Origin: Stramenopiles sp. TOSAG23-3
Lineage: Eukaryota > Sar
Direction: 5' to 3'
DNA: 64,000 bases
Assembly: GCA_900128585.1 (NCBI GenBank)
Contig: LT642146.1
Location: 24,336-88,335, forward strand
Part shown: positions 19,849 through 30,954 of the stretch, piece after piece
Layout of the letters: each line of letters starts with the position of its first letter
Numbering within the stretch: position 1 is the stretch's first letter
The notes under the pieces: generated by a model
The model's database searches: none
What the model was told of the DNA's origin: nothing
What the model saw: only the letters and a program-made list of their open reading frames with translations
Made by a program: the position numbers and the translations under genes

Positions 19849-20902
19849 TGCGACTGCACCTGTTGTAAAGTGAAGATGACGTTTCTGGGAATTAAAACTC
19901 TGCAGTATTCTGCAGATTGTGCTTCAAAAGAAGAATAGCAAGATCTTTTTTTTAATTCGTCGAATAAAGTATTATAAAAAATACTTTCTCTTTATCACGC
20001 TTCTTCTTGTAAATTTGCTTATATATTTTATTTTTTTCATCGTTCTCTTCTCTTTCCTTTCTTCTTCTTCGGTGAGCTTCGTGTCACATAGTATACCGGT
20101 ACAGGTACGAACACAGTCTTATGATGATGTCATCATCCAAATCACAAATCATCACATCTCATCCAAATTTTATGGTGCGTGTGTTTAGTCAGTGTTGTGT
20201 GGTGTTAAAATTATTAAAAAACTTTCATTTTTTCATTTGATGATTTTGATGGACTCTCTTCTTTCTCCTCGTATTGCCTCAGTGAAAGTAAAAAAAAAAC
20301 CCCTACCCCCACCAAATAATTTTTAATAATAAGGTATACTTTGTATTATACATAATAAATCACTTTTTTAAATCTATCTTAAATTGAATAAAAATAACTC
20401 GTATATGAATATACAATTTCCTTAATGTATAAACTACTTTTAAAATTGTGACAGGGAATGGGTTAAGCAGCGGCGAAGCCAACACACTTCTATTAAATAA
20501 ATAGGCTTTGGCACCAACACTTTGGGCACCAGTGAATTTTATATGAAAAATATACTAGTACTATATACGTAGACGACTACTTCTCATATTGTGTAATATA
20601 ATTATTTATATAGACTATAATAGGACATAATACAATTTTAAACATTTACTTAGTATAATAATATTTAATAGGTATGTGAATTTATTGAATACAAAATATG
20701 AAACAAGTATAAATAAATACGAGGTAATAAAGTCAGCAGGAACCAGGAACGAAGAAGAGAAAGAGTGAATAGGCGGGAAAAAAAGTGGAGAGGAAAAACA
20801 TACGAGTTCGTAAAGAAAAATTTTAATAAAAAAAACTCACGTTTTTAATCACGCACAAACGCGCATTCTTTTGAATTAAATCCCGACAAGCGATGAGCGA
20901 TT
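19849..20902. other. AT-rich spacer between two minus-strand genes
   Basis: Very AT-rich with oligo-T, ATTTA and TATAAT-like stretches. The 89-codon plus-strand frame near 19919-20188 encodes a Phe/Leu/Ile/Lys-rich product typical of random AT-rich DNA. I see no gene. Confidence 0.5.
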
Positions 20903-22369
20903 TCATGCTTTATTTGACGTCACATGACTGGGAGTATTGTTTGCCAACAGTGCAGCTTCATTAATATGCGAGAAGCGGCGAACATGTTCATCAGCCGATT
21001 GGCTGAGGCGCGAATCGTCCATGTCGTCGGATATGCCGTTCTTTTTCGCATATGCATCGACAACTACACAGCCCACACTGTCGCCCATGATATTGCACAT
21101 CGTTGCCGGGCGGTCCCCGAGCCAATCCAGAGCAATGCACAACAAAAAGGCCGGGGACTCATCCACACCCGTCACCCCTACCGTCGCACAAATGGCCTGC
21201 AAGAATACCACTGCGCCCGCACCAGGAATGGGGCTCGCCCCCATGGACGTAAGCGCTGCCATGATTCCCATCATTACAATTTCGCCGAAGAACAATTTAT
21301 GGCCTTGCGATAGGATTATGAACATCGAGGCAATAGGGTAATAAATTGCAGTTCCGTCCATGTTGACCGTTGCCCCGAGACTGCAAACAAACTTTGCGAT
21401 GGAAGGCCGAACCTTATTGTTCTCGATGGCACAAGTGATGGTGGCGGGCAAGGTGCAAGCACTAGAAGCTGTTGTTACAGCGATAAGTGCAGCCTTGCCG
21501 ACATTTTTCATTTTTGGGTACGCATTTCGTCTGGTGAAAATGAAATATAAGCCAGGCAGAGTTACTACTAGGTGCAACAACATCCCAACGTATGTGGCAG
21601 CATAAACCAAAACAATTTCTCCCGCCGCCTTAGAGAGGTCCATGGTGGCTGTGATTTTGACCATTAGGGACAGGAGTGCTATTGGAGTATAATCAACCAA
21701 CGTTTTAATGCAGTAGAAGCAAATATCATTTACTTCTTTCAGTGCCAAATACAAGCAGTGCGAGTTGTTTAGGTGTGGATCTGGAACCTTTTCTTGCTCT
21801 TCATTGCCCCCCGGCACGTTCATCAGTGCACCCAAGAAAATGGAACATACAATCACCGCCACAAACTCATCCTTTGCAAGTGCCATGGTGAAGTTTCCAG
21901 GGATCAAGCTATCGATAATGGTCGCAGGGGCCCTCACGGGGTCTGCCTCGAGGCTTCCAGTGCTAGTGTTGTTGACGCTATCGTGCTTTCCTATAGTAGG
22001 CAGTAAAAACAGGCTTCCCATAGTAATGCCCATGACACAAGCAGCGCATGTTGTCGCAATGTACCACATGAAAGTTATTTTAGCAAGACCACCAGTATTC
22101 TTCAACATTTTCGTCTCGGCAACACTCGTACTCATGTTTGTCAGCATGAAGGGAAGGACAATCATTTTCAAGGTTTTGATCCACATATTCCCGAGCAAAG
22201 CCAAATATACGACCAACGTTTCGTTTGGTTTGCCATCCTCTGCAGTGCCTTTAACCAGCAGCCCAATCAATATACCAATCACGGCCATTGACATTATTTT
22301 GTATGCGTCATTGCGCTCCGCCCATACTGTTTTATAGCACCGTGTGTCCAAAATTCTTTCACAGCACAT
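20903..22369 (-). CDS. SLC1-family dicarboxylate/amino acid:cation symporter
   Basis: Product of 488 residues starting MCCERILDTR, a multi-span plasma- or organelle-membrane transporter that uses the sodium (or proton) gradient. The C-terminal transport core is intact: Ser-rich hairpin 1 motif ASSACTLP (301-308), TM7 motif NMDGTA (336-341), hairpin 2 SMGASPIPGAGAV (375-387) and TM8 motif DWLGDRPATMCNIMGDSVG (415-433). Residues 140-205 form an extracellular loop with several N-glycosylation sequons (NNTS, NFT, NNS), as in animal members. At 422 there is Ala where acidic-amino-acid transporters carry the Arg that binds the side-chain carboxylate (DRxRT), so neutral amino acids are a more likely substrate. 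The C-terminal tail is hydrophilic. Confidence 0.93.
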   Translation of the reverse strand: MCCERILDTRCYKTVWAERNDAYKIMSMAVIGILIGLLVKGTAEDGKPNETLVVYLALLGNMWIKTLKMIVLPFMLTNMSTSVAETKMLKNTGGLAKITFMWYIATTCAACVMGITMGSLFLLPTIGKHDSVNNTSTGSLEADPVRAPATIIDSLIPGNFTMALAKDEFVAVIVCSIFLGALMNVPGGNEEQEKVPDPHLNNSHCLYLALKEVNDICFYCIKTLVDYTPIALLSLMVKITATMDLSKAAGEIVLVYAATYVGMLLHLVVTLPGLYFIFTRRNAYPKMKNVGKAALIAVTTASSACTLPATITCAIENNKVRPSIAKFVCSLGATVNMDGTAIYYPIASMFIILSQGHKLFFGEIVMMGIMAALTSMGASPIPGAGAVVFLQAICATVGVTGVDESPAFLLCIALDWLGDRPATMCNIMGDSVGCVVVDAYAKKNGISDDMDDSRLSQSADEHVRRFSHINEAALLANNTPSHVTSNKA

Positions 22370-23355
22370 TATTAGGAAATATGTTTAAAACGTACTTGAT
22401 ATCTACTTTCTTCGCTTCGTTTGAATGAATGTTTTGTTGTAGGAGATGGTGGTTGGTAATGTTTTTATTTAATTGAGTTTTTACACACTCGACAAACTTG
22501 TTTTCAAATTTTCCCAGGATGCTTTTTGCGATCGAACAACGCGACGTTCGAAGCAGGAGTAGAGAGTCAGGTTGATTTTTTCTCCTACTACTACTACAAC
22601 GCAAAGAAAAAAAGGATTTTTTTCTTCTTCTATTATTACTGTATCTTTTTTTTTATAAAAAAATAAATAATAATACTAAATACAGGTACAGAGCACCGTA
22701 TTGTTTTCGGTCCAAGTTAGTTAGAAAATTATCAAAAAAAAAAAAGAGAGAAATTTTTTTTATTTAAATCCTAGCAGGGAGTTAGTGTTACACAAAATAA
22801 CAGCTAATAACATCTAAAATGTTTTCCTGTATTTCGCTCCTCTGGCGTTCCGTTGCTCCGTTGCCCCTTTTTTTTAATCTTCCTTCCTCCGTCATCCGTC
22901 ATCCAGTCCGATTCGTGTCGGATTCGAGTTTTTAGGAAATCTATTATTTTATATAAAAATATCTAAAAATTAAATCATGATGGTGCTGTGCAATGTAAAC
23001 TATTATCCAATTACAGTTCTTGACCGCACTTCCTAGACTACGCCTAGGAGTAGTCTAGGAAGTGCGGTCAAGAACTGTATAGACTTATACAGATACAACA
23101 ACAAGAGGAGAACAGTTTTGTTGTTGTTGTGTTGTTGTGTTGTTGTGTGTTGTGTGTTGGTTGTACTACGATACTTTCTTTTTTTTCGCAATTTTTATAA
23201 TTAGAGATTACACTCTGTGAAGGAATTAATATCGTTAAAAATCAAATGATCATTACAGTCACATAATCCCATTTCCGTTTTCGCAGCAGGATCAAAAATA
23301 CACCAAGGCACCAACAAATATTATTTTTTTGCCTTTGCATGCTTTGTAAATACGC
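22370..23355. other. Divergent spacer with large perfect hairpin
   Basis: AT-rich DNA between the SLC1 gene and the peroxidase-like gene. It holds the 30-bp inverted repeat at 23012-23079 and a TTG/TGTTG repeat at about 23115-23165. No gene is seen. Confidence 0.6.
23012..23079. repeat. 30-bp perfect inverted repeat with 8-base loop
   Basis: Arms 23012-23041 and 23050-23079 are exact reverse complements (arm contains TTGACCGCACTTCCTAGACT). The loop GCCTAGGA itself carries the palindrome CCTAGG. The arms are about half G+C in an AT-rich spacer. It could be a fold-back transposon end, an RNA hairpin in a leader, or a cruciform site. Confidence 0.9.
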
Positions 23356-25588
23356 ATGCGATTGGCAAGAATGGCAAAGAAAACTCACCATACTTTACTT
23401 TTTTCCATAGTCTTGCTTGGGTGCGCCGTTGGCGTGCTGGCAGGGCGTTGCGACCGCCCTTGGCTGCCATATTTAGATACTTCGCAACATAACTATGGAG
23501 CTTCATCTCCAAAAATTGTTGATTTGTTGACATTGGCAAGGACGACCGACCGGAACGGTGTAAAAGACATGGTGCAAAGCCGCCTGCAAATGTCATCGGA
23601 CCCCACGCTTCAAAACCTCGAAATACCTAAATCCAACATGCAAGTTCAAGGAACGTTTGCTGGTGTGGCCATATCAATACGTCTTGACAAATCATGCGAT
23701 TCTTTGCTGAAGGAGCAGCCAGGCTGGCACGGAAAAGTGTCTACCTCAAAATCAAGAAAGAACAAACCAGGGGCAAAGCTGCCAAAGTCGTGCTCGTTGG
23801 TTTACACCCCAGAAAAAGGATTCATTGGGGAGAGCTTAATTATGTACAACAGCACGGACCCGGAGAAGGGCACCCTGGTCGTTCTGGTACAAGTTCTTCC
23901 GTGCCAGAATGAGCCAAAGACAAACACCGATTACGTCCGGGGGGCAACAGCAGGGTTCGAAAAGCGTATTGATGTGCTTCAGAACGATGGCATTGGGCTA
24001 ACTACGGCGGGGTGCATTGCAAGCAATCCACTGGGCGCTCGTGACGAGCAGCCCGTCAAAGTGTCTTTTACGGACGTCGCTCATGAAGTTGGGTTGCGGG
24101 CAAACCAAAGTGTTGTGAAAACGTCCCCAAATTGTTTGTTTTCGTCCTACGACAAAAACCTTGAGCGCTGGGACAGAGGCGGATTCTGCGTCGAGGAAAC
24201 TTTGACAGGTGGGGCGTGCGTTGGCGACGTCGACGGAGATGGTATCGATGACCTCTATTACCCACGGATGCACGGCGCAGACGTACTTTACCGCAACCGC
24301 GGTGATGGTACAGCCGGGGCTATTAGCATTTCATACCCTTTGGGCGCGCGAACACAACTACAATGCAAAGCGAATCTCACGGACGTACCCAACGATGAGC
24401 GATGAGAATGTGTTCCAAGCGGCGCGCCGGCAGACCATCGCCGTGTACCAAAACATCTTGATGTATGAGTGGCTGCCAATTCTGCTGGGAAAAAAATACT
24501 TTGAAGAGCATGTCGGTCCGTACAAGGAATACAATGCTAGTGTGGACCCACGGATATCAAACGAGTTTACCACAGTCGCGTTCCGCTTTGGGCACTCTCA
24601 AGCGTCGGATAGCCTGCATCGCCTGGGGCCGGACCTGAAGCCGACGTATGCCGGACCGTTGCATCTCAAAGATACTTACTTTACGCCCGACAGGGTATTG
24701 AACGAGGGAGGTTTGAATCCAATGGTGCGGGGAATGATAAGAAAGCGTTGCCAAGCCATCGACACAAAAGCGTCGGACGGGATACGAAACCACTTGTTTG
24801 CAACGGCCACGTCCGGGTTTGATCTGGTTGCGCTTAATATTCAGCGTGGGCGTGACCACGGTATAACGGACTACAACTCACTTCGGGCCGCCTACGGATT
24901 TGCAAAACGACAGAGCTTTGAAGAAATCAGCTCCGATCCTGTAATTGTGAATAACTTAAAATCATTGTACAACGACGACGTAAACAATATTGACGCGTTT
25001 GTGGGGGGGTTGGCCGAGGATCACGCACAAGGAGCAAGTCTCGGCGAATTGTTTCAGCACATCGTAGCAGACCAGTTTCGACGCAGCAGGGACGGGGATG
25101 CGTACTGGTTCGAAAATAAACGGGATGGCGACAGCGATGAAGTTCCGTTCAGTTCCGATTACATCAGGGAACACGACAACATGCTGCAAATGCTTAAACG
25201 GAATACTCAAATGGGCGAGTTAAGCCTGGCGGGTGGTTCTGACTCCGCCTTTCGCATTGGGCATGAAGATGGCACTTGCTTCATGGCGGAGGAATTGTGC
25301 GTTACTATGACGCAGGGTGCCCGGAAGGACGCCGTTGGCGACAACGCTGGAGAATCCCAAGGCAAAGAAAAAGCGCCCTCTTCGGTGGTGACGGACAAGG
25401 AGAAAACTTTGCGGGACAAAGTCATCGAGCTGTACCAAAAGGGTGTCGATTTTTTCACCGAAAGGGCGAATAATGCCGACAAGGTCATGGAAGAAGCGAC
25501 AAAGCGAGGAATTTCACCGGAAAAGTTGCTTAAGCACATGGACAAAAAGTACCCGTACGGAAGGGCAGACTACGAGGCACGGTTGTAA
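23356..25588 (+). pseudogene. FG-GAP / animal haem peroxidase-type gene, frame-broken
   Basis: Two overlapping frames seem to belong to one damaged gene. Frame 1 (23356 to about 24310) starts MRLARMAKKTHH with a signal peptide (to about residue 29), then an unrecognised region, and from about residue 240 an FG-GAP/UnbV-like segment (VSFTDVAHEVGL, GDVDGDGIDDLYY, VLYRNRGDGT). Frame 2 (about 24310-25588) enters directly inside an animal-type haem peroxidase: LLAFHTLWAREHN with the distal Arg, VAFRFGHSQ with the proximal His, and NIQRGRDHGITDYN. The first half of the peroxidase domain, with the distal His and calcium loop, is absent, and the frame shifts by one at the join. The tail is a charged helical extension. 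Either a deletion made a pseudogene, or the assembly lost a segment. Intact members are secreted or lumenal haem enzymes oxidising halides or phenols. Confidence 0.75.
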
Positions 25589-25682
25589 GCAGGGGATAGC
25601 GCGCGGAACAGGTCTTTCTTGCCCCATGTACTTTTGAATAATTCTTAAGAGAGTAATTTTACGTGTGTTTAAATTTTTTTTT

Positions 25683-26687
25683 TTAAATGATCTGCAACGC
25701 TTTCCTTTTCCAAGACCCATTGTTGTAGATCTTTCGATATCTTGAGTAGAGGGTTGCAATCGATGACACGAAGAGGGCATGTGCAGCATTCACTTCTTTC
25801 TGCGTTGGGTTGGCGGTTTGTTTCCATCGCAGCGGTCTACCGACCACGTACAACAGTGGCAGCAAGTTTGGAAAAAAGGGAAGAAGAAATCGCCCATAAA
25901 AGGGTGTAAAAGAAATCTGCAAGCGCCTTGAGACGGATTCCAGGTACTTGAAACCGGGAATCAAATTGAACGTTCCGCTGTTTCCAAAAATATAAATGGG
26001 TACTACTGCTGCACCGTTTTCTATGGCAAGTTTGATGAATGACTTTCGGTTATTCAAGAGCGCCACTTCATCCTTTCCATCACTGTAAAACATTTCTCCT
26101 ATCCCGCCCGGAATAATCATCAAATTCTGCTTTCGTCTCAGCGCGGACACAATGGAAGATTTGTCCGCGAGTATTGAGTCTGTCCCAAAAAGTAAGTCGC
26201 GAACGAACGGGACGTAAAACGCAGCCGCAACAGTCACAGTTCTAAGTTTGTCAAACACCATTGTAGATAGCGGTCCGACGAGTGACATTGCTTGGCCGAA
26301 TGGGAAAATCCCATGTGGTACCTCTGCAACCATATACGGCGCAACGAGGTTTTGAAGCGCGTTGGCATCGTCCAATATCACCTGGATAGAGAAGTAGTTG
26401 TAAAAGTAACCCCACAGCTTCCAGACCCTGACGTTCATGCGCTTCGGCCACATAAGGTAGGCCAAGAACCCGCCGAACAAACATGTTTTTTTCGTATTCC
26501 ACGTCGTGCGATTGTAAAAATAATACAAGAGTGCAACTAACCATACCGGGGACCCCAAGATGGTAAAGCTAGATGCCATCACCACGGCTTGGGACAGCAG
26601 CGATTGGGGACGGCCTCGAAAGAGAGTCAGCACCCTTGCGCCATGGGGGAGCTGCGAAGCCTTCACGAGGTGGCTGCCTCTTTCCAT
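25683..26687 (-). CDS. DGAT2-family acyltransferase
   Basis: Product of 334 residues starting MERGSHLVKA, probably an ER membrane enzyme transferring an acyl chain from acyl-CoA to diacylglycerol or a related acceptor. Hydrophobic segments near residues 35-60 and 68-80 match the N-terminal membrane hairpin of the family. The catalytic motif is VPHGIFPFG (123-131) with His125; most animal and fungal members have HPHG, plants EPHS. Other family blocks follow: IIPGGIGEMF (191-200), RKSFIKLAIENGAAVVPIYIFG (214-235) and VGRPL with PTQKEVN (282-300). Length agrees with DGAT2/MGAT enzymes (about 330-390). Wax synthase or monoacylglycerol activity cannot be excluded by sequence. It is convergent with the peroxidase-like gene, 94 bp apart. 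Confidence 0.92.
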   Translation of the reverse strand: MERGSHLVKASQLPHGARVLTLFRGRPQSLLSQAVVMASSFTILGSPVWLVALLYYFYNRTTWNTKKTCLFGGFLAYLMWPKRMNVRVWKLWGYFYNYFSIQVILDDANALQNLVAPYMVAEVPHGIFPFGQAMSLVGPLSTMVFDKLRTVTVAAAFYVPFVRDLLFGTDSILADKSSIVSALRRKQNLMIIPGGIGEMFYSDGKDEVALLNNRKSFIKLAIENGAAVVPIYIFGNSGTFNLIPGFKYLESVSRRLQISFTPFYGRFLLPFFPNLLPLLYVVGRPLRWKQTANPTQKEVNAAHALFVSSIATLYSRYRKIYNNGSWKRKALQII

Positions 26688-27814
26688 TTTCCTCGTAAAA
26701 AAGAATGTGTGGACTAGGTCCCAGAATGTAACAGACGAAGGAAAAACTGTTCTATCAGTCTCGTCTTTTTTTGCCGTACACTCTTGATAAATTTGTTCCC
26801 GGCATCAGAAGACACGAAGGTACACACTATCCCCCACCGAAGAAACCACCTTCTTTTTCGAATAAAGATTTATTTTTATGCAGGTAATTAGGACTAAAAG
26901 AAGAGATACCTATATTACATTTACATATAATAGCACAATAGCCGTAGAGAGTCATATTTGTTACAGGTTGGACGGACTTAAATGAGTCACAGAGAAACAC
27001 AGAACCTTTCACGGAGTACCGTTTTAGACTACCTGCCCTTTCGCCTAGCAACGCATTGCGAGGAAAGTTCCAAGAAAGTGAATTTTTTTAATTTTTTTAG
27101 CTGTTTTTAGTTTTCAGCACCTTTTTTAGGCTTAAATAGCATGTATTCTATTTTAATTAATTATTTTATTATTTTTTTCATCATCAGTTAGGTGGTATTT
27201 CATGTATCAGTTACGTATAACTGAAGTTGCATATAGAGTTAGTGTTGTTATTCTTCTATTTATTATTATTGTACAACAGGAGTACCACATTTTTTTAATT
27301 TTAATTAAATACATCAAAATAACAGGGGAATAAAACAACAATTTCTTCATTAACAACTGGTGAGTACGCGGTGTTAATACTATGCTATACTTCTGTGTGC
27401 TCAAGTTTCCCTTTCTTCATTCTTTCTTGCCGTGACGCCCGTTCGTTACGCCGTGTTAGCGTAGTTAGTTGGGGAGGCGAGCAACGAAGAAAATTGAATC
27501 CACGAGACCGAATTCCAGTAAAGCGGTCAAGATAAAGTGTCGGTGTTAGACGCACGTTTGTACCAATCGTCTGTCAAAGCGTTGGTGCAACACCGTGAGT
27601 GACGGAGCTTGCTCGGGAGGCTGTGTGTGTCGTAGGTTGGGGTGTTGGTAGATTTTTCGTGGTTCGGGAATACTTTAGTCGAAGGGAAATAGATATCCAC
27701 ATTTTTCGTGCTCTGTGGTCTGAACTATTTTGCCGTCCTAGATTAGTGACTTTTGTTTCCCCCTCCAGTTCTGCCGATTGTTAGCCCGGGTCGTCGTTAT
27801 CGAGTCTAGGGACG
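26688..27814. other. Divergent spacer and 5' leader
   Basis: AT-rich on the left; from about 27410 the GC content rises toward the gene at 27815, suggesting a long transcribed leader. A 61-codon frame at 27599-27784 begins with GTG, so I do not call it a uORF. Confidence 0.4.
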
Positions 27815-28672
27815 ATGCTCCCCTATAATATGGTAACCCCGCACTCCAGCCCGGAGAAAGGGTTGGATCAGTCGTCGGTTATGTACCCGAGGAGTTCCGT
27901 AATGTACGCACGGAGCGCGAAGGCCCCGCCCCGCACGTGGACCCCCCCCTGCAACACATCACGGACCCGAACCCCTGAAACGTCCCGCGCCCCCGCGAAC
28001 AAGTATAGTCATAGTCGTGGTGGCAGCCTGGGCCGGGGGGGGTTGGGAATGAAGCGCAAGTGTGCCTCGGAGGGGTGCCTGTCGAGCAAGTGCTACATTC
28101 GTGAAATTAGCAAGGGTTTGGACAAGATGATCATCAAAGTGAAGACCCCGCCCCCAAGCCCCGACAATTTCCCAATGGGGTGGTCGACGTCGAGCGGCGA
28201 TTCGGACAACACGATGCAATGCTTCCCCCATTCGTTCATGAAGCACAAGAACAAACAGGGCACCTCGCCACCCTCCTCCCTGTCACATTTGCAAAGCAGG
28301 GACGCCATGATGCAGTTCCCAGAGACCAACTCCCCGCCGAAGCCAAACCCAAGCGGGACGGCGATGTTTCACCATTCCCCCATCGCGAGTTACGGGAACA
28401 GCGCAAGCCCTGCCGCGAGCAACTGCAGCCGAACGCTGTGGAGCGTGCAGGAGGATGGGGACGACGATGACGAGAATGGGTTTGTAATGGGTATGGACTA
28501 TACCGTGACCGCAAGCCCTGTGAAGGGCCGGTTCGCTTCGGAAGCGTACCAGCACCAGCAGCACGACGAGAAGTTCGTGCCAAAACGCGTGATTCAGCTG
28601 CGTGGCGAGAACGGCATTAGAGCCGGTATGTTCGTCCGGGACGCCGTTTTTTTTAAACGGTCTGGAAAGTAG
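27815..28672 (+). CDS. Low-complexity Ser/Pro-rich protein of unknown function
   Basis: Product of 285 residues starting MLPYNMVTPHSS. No known domain is visible. It is rich in Ser, Pro, Asn and Met and GC-rich (much more than its flanks). It has many SP and TP sites (HSSPEKG, TPPCNTS, KTPPPSPDNF, ASPVKG), as in substrates of proline-directed kinases. The most ordered-looking parts are residues about 78-115 (MKRKCASEGCLSSKCYIREI then KGLDKMIIKVKTPP) and the C-terminus (KFVPKRVIQLRGENGIRAGM), which may bind partners. A regulatory, mostly disordered protein is the best description. Codon bias and the long leader support a real gene. Confidence 0.65.
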   Translation: MLPYNMVTPHSSPEKGLDQSSVMYPRSSVMYARSAKAPPRTWTPPCNTSRTRTPETSRAPANKYSHSRGGSLGRGGLGMKRKCASEGCLSSKCYIREISKGLDKMIIKVKTPPPSPDNFPMGWSTSSGDSDNTMQCFPHSFMKHKNKQGTSPPSSLSHLQSRDAMMQFPETNSPPKPNPSGTAMFHHSPIASYGNSASPAASNCSRTLWSVQEDGDDDDENGFVMGMDYTVTASPVKGRFASEAYQHQQHDEKFVPKRVIQLRGENGIRAGMFVRDAVFFKRSGK

Positions 28673-30954
28673 AGAACTTGTTAAAATAAAAAGTTTCCAT
28701 GTGGTTAATCTTGAAGTTGTTGTGAAAAGTGTCTAATATTTTTTATGAAATAACATAACAATAGAATGAATTCCAAGCTGCAGTTCGTTGTATTTTGTAG
28801 TAAGTACGTATAGTAAAATAAACAACACCACTGGAAATACAGGGAGGGGGTATAGTCGTTCTATATTTCCACTAAAAAAATGAATTAAATTATCAAGACA
28901 AGACTATAGCGAGACGAGACCGAGTAAGAAAGAAGTAAGAGCTGTACAAAATAGTTTAATATAGTCGTCTAGCTACAGCAGGTATAATAAATATATGCTA
29001 TATTGTAATACCCAATATTATACCGGTGGTATAAGTATTTCTACTATATAATGTACAATAATAAAAATAATAAGAAATAAGAGGAAAGAGAGGGCAAAAG
29101 TGAAAAAAAATAACAACAATCATCCAGTTTAGTTGTTAGAGTAGAGACGTACGTACGTATTATTTAATACATTTTAATAGTCTAGTCGTCTAGACCTACC
29201 ATACAGTAGTAGTCGCTTGAACAAATAAATAAATAAAATATGGAAAAGTGGGAAGAAGCAGAGAAGAGAAGTCTCTTTCTTTGTCCACTATTGTACTGTA
29301 GCACAGCACAGTCCAGTCCGATTGAAGAAAGACGAATTTTTGTTTTTTGTGTTTAATTATTTTGTGTTTATTAATTTTGTTTTAAAGCTGAAGGCTGAAG
29401 GCCATTTATTTAGCGTTAGTCTTGCTGAATCTAATATAATAGGTAAATAATAATTACAATATACAAATAAAGTACAAAATCAGATTTTAACAAAGGAAAA
29501 AGTATTATTGTAATTATTTTAAGAGAACAAAGAACAAAACAGCACTGAAGAATTTTTTTATCAATCTTCCGAGAACACATAGCAGGCTATGTGGCTAGGC
29601 TTCTAGCCTATATAAATCATTATACTACAAGTACACTTTAGTACAGGAATTGTTTCTAGAATTTGAAATGATGCAATAAATATATCCAATAGTATGCAAT
29701 GCAATATATTATTAAAATGCCAAAAAATTAAATTTTACAACACGACCACAGCAAAAACAACGACAAAAATTCTTCAAATAAAAATTCTTCTAAATGATTA
29801 AGAACGAACAACAGCCGCACAACATCGTAATTTCACTTTAATTTACTACCAACCACCCGTTTTCTACTACATAATGTTAATATTAGGGTATATTATTTGA
29901 TAGGAAGAAAAAGTCCAATCTCTACTATTTAAACAGTAATATATGTACCGAACCACCGTTCTCTTCCTACAAGCTGAACTAGCGACTAATTAAATTAAAT
30001 TAAATTAAATGTTAATTGCCTCCCTCCCTCCCTCAGCCTTTGTTTTCTTTCTATTGCACATTATTCTATCTATAAGCTTATCTCTATTTAAAATAGTTCT
30101 ATAATTTAAAAGAAAGCTTAAGTACGCCTTTTAGTTCTTTCTTCCTTTTAAAAGCTATCCTATCCAAATCCAATATCCTAATTTAAATACGTACTACAAT
30201 TACTTAATTACTCAATTACCTATCATAATGCTTAGTCTACGACGTAGTCGTCCAGCGGTGATGGATGAGTGATGAGTTTCGGAAGCTTCTCTAATATTGT
30301 AATCTAATTAATATCATACCTATATATAATTGTAGTTATATATAATTCGATTCTTATTTTAGATGAAAGAAATAAGATTTCGATTCAATGACTGCCAAAT
30401 GCCAAATAATGCCAATTTCAAAAATAAAAAAAGGATGAAATATTAATTAAATAGGTTTTAAATTACTATTAGTATACTATTTATAATTAGTTAAGTATAT
30501 TTATTAAAAGAAAGAATTCAAACAATATAGAAATACCATTAAAAAAAAAGAAAATAATGTAAAATGAAGGAGAGCGCCACCGACCATCCTTCTTCTCTTT
30601 CTTTCCTTCCTTCCTTCCTTCCTTCCCTCCCCTTCCCTATTATTCCTTCCTTATTTCTCAATTTAATTACTACTACCATATCGGTAATACCAGTCAATGC
30701 TAGTCTTCGTATATATATTTAAAAAAATAGAAAGAAAGAATTAACAACAAATATTCAAAGTATCTTTTTGACAAACCGACTCACGCGAGGGAACCTTTTG
30801 TATGTGAAGACGAAGGAAAGATGGAATGAACAAATGGAAACCGTTCCGAAACGAAAGCGGAAGGAAGAATCAACCAACCTATAGTAAAGACAGATAAAGA
30901 TCGAACTTTATTATTTTTTATTTGTAAAACAAACCCAACACATTCACCACCACC
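28673..30954. other. 2.3-kb AT-rich spacer without genes
   Basis: The longest gene-free stretch in the window. It contains only short non-coding frames, a CCTTCC run at 30600-30630, ACGT repeats near 29148-29158 and two abutting small hairpins at 29577-29608. The part just before 30955 is the CCT5 promoter/leader. Confidence 0.6.
29577..29608. repeat. Two abutting 16-base hairpins
   Basis: ACATAGcaggCTATGT (29577-29592) is followed without a gap by GGCTAGgcttCTAGCC (29593-29608); each has a perfect 6-bp stem and a 4-base loop. They lie inside an otherwise featureless spacer. They may be part of a structured RNA or chance. Confidence 0.5.

Noticed and set aside
27599-27784. Possible uORF before the low-complexity gene
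   Set aside because: It begins with GTG, not ATG, and shows no motif.
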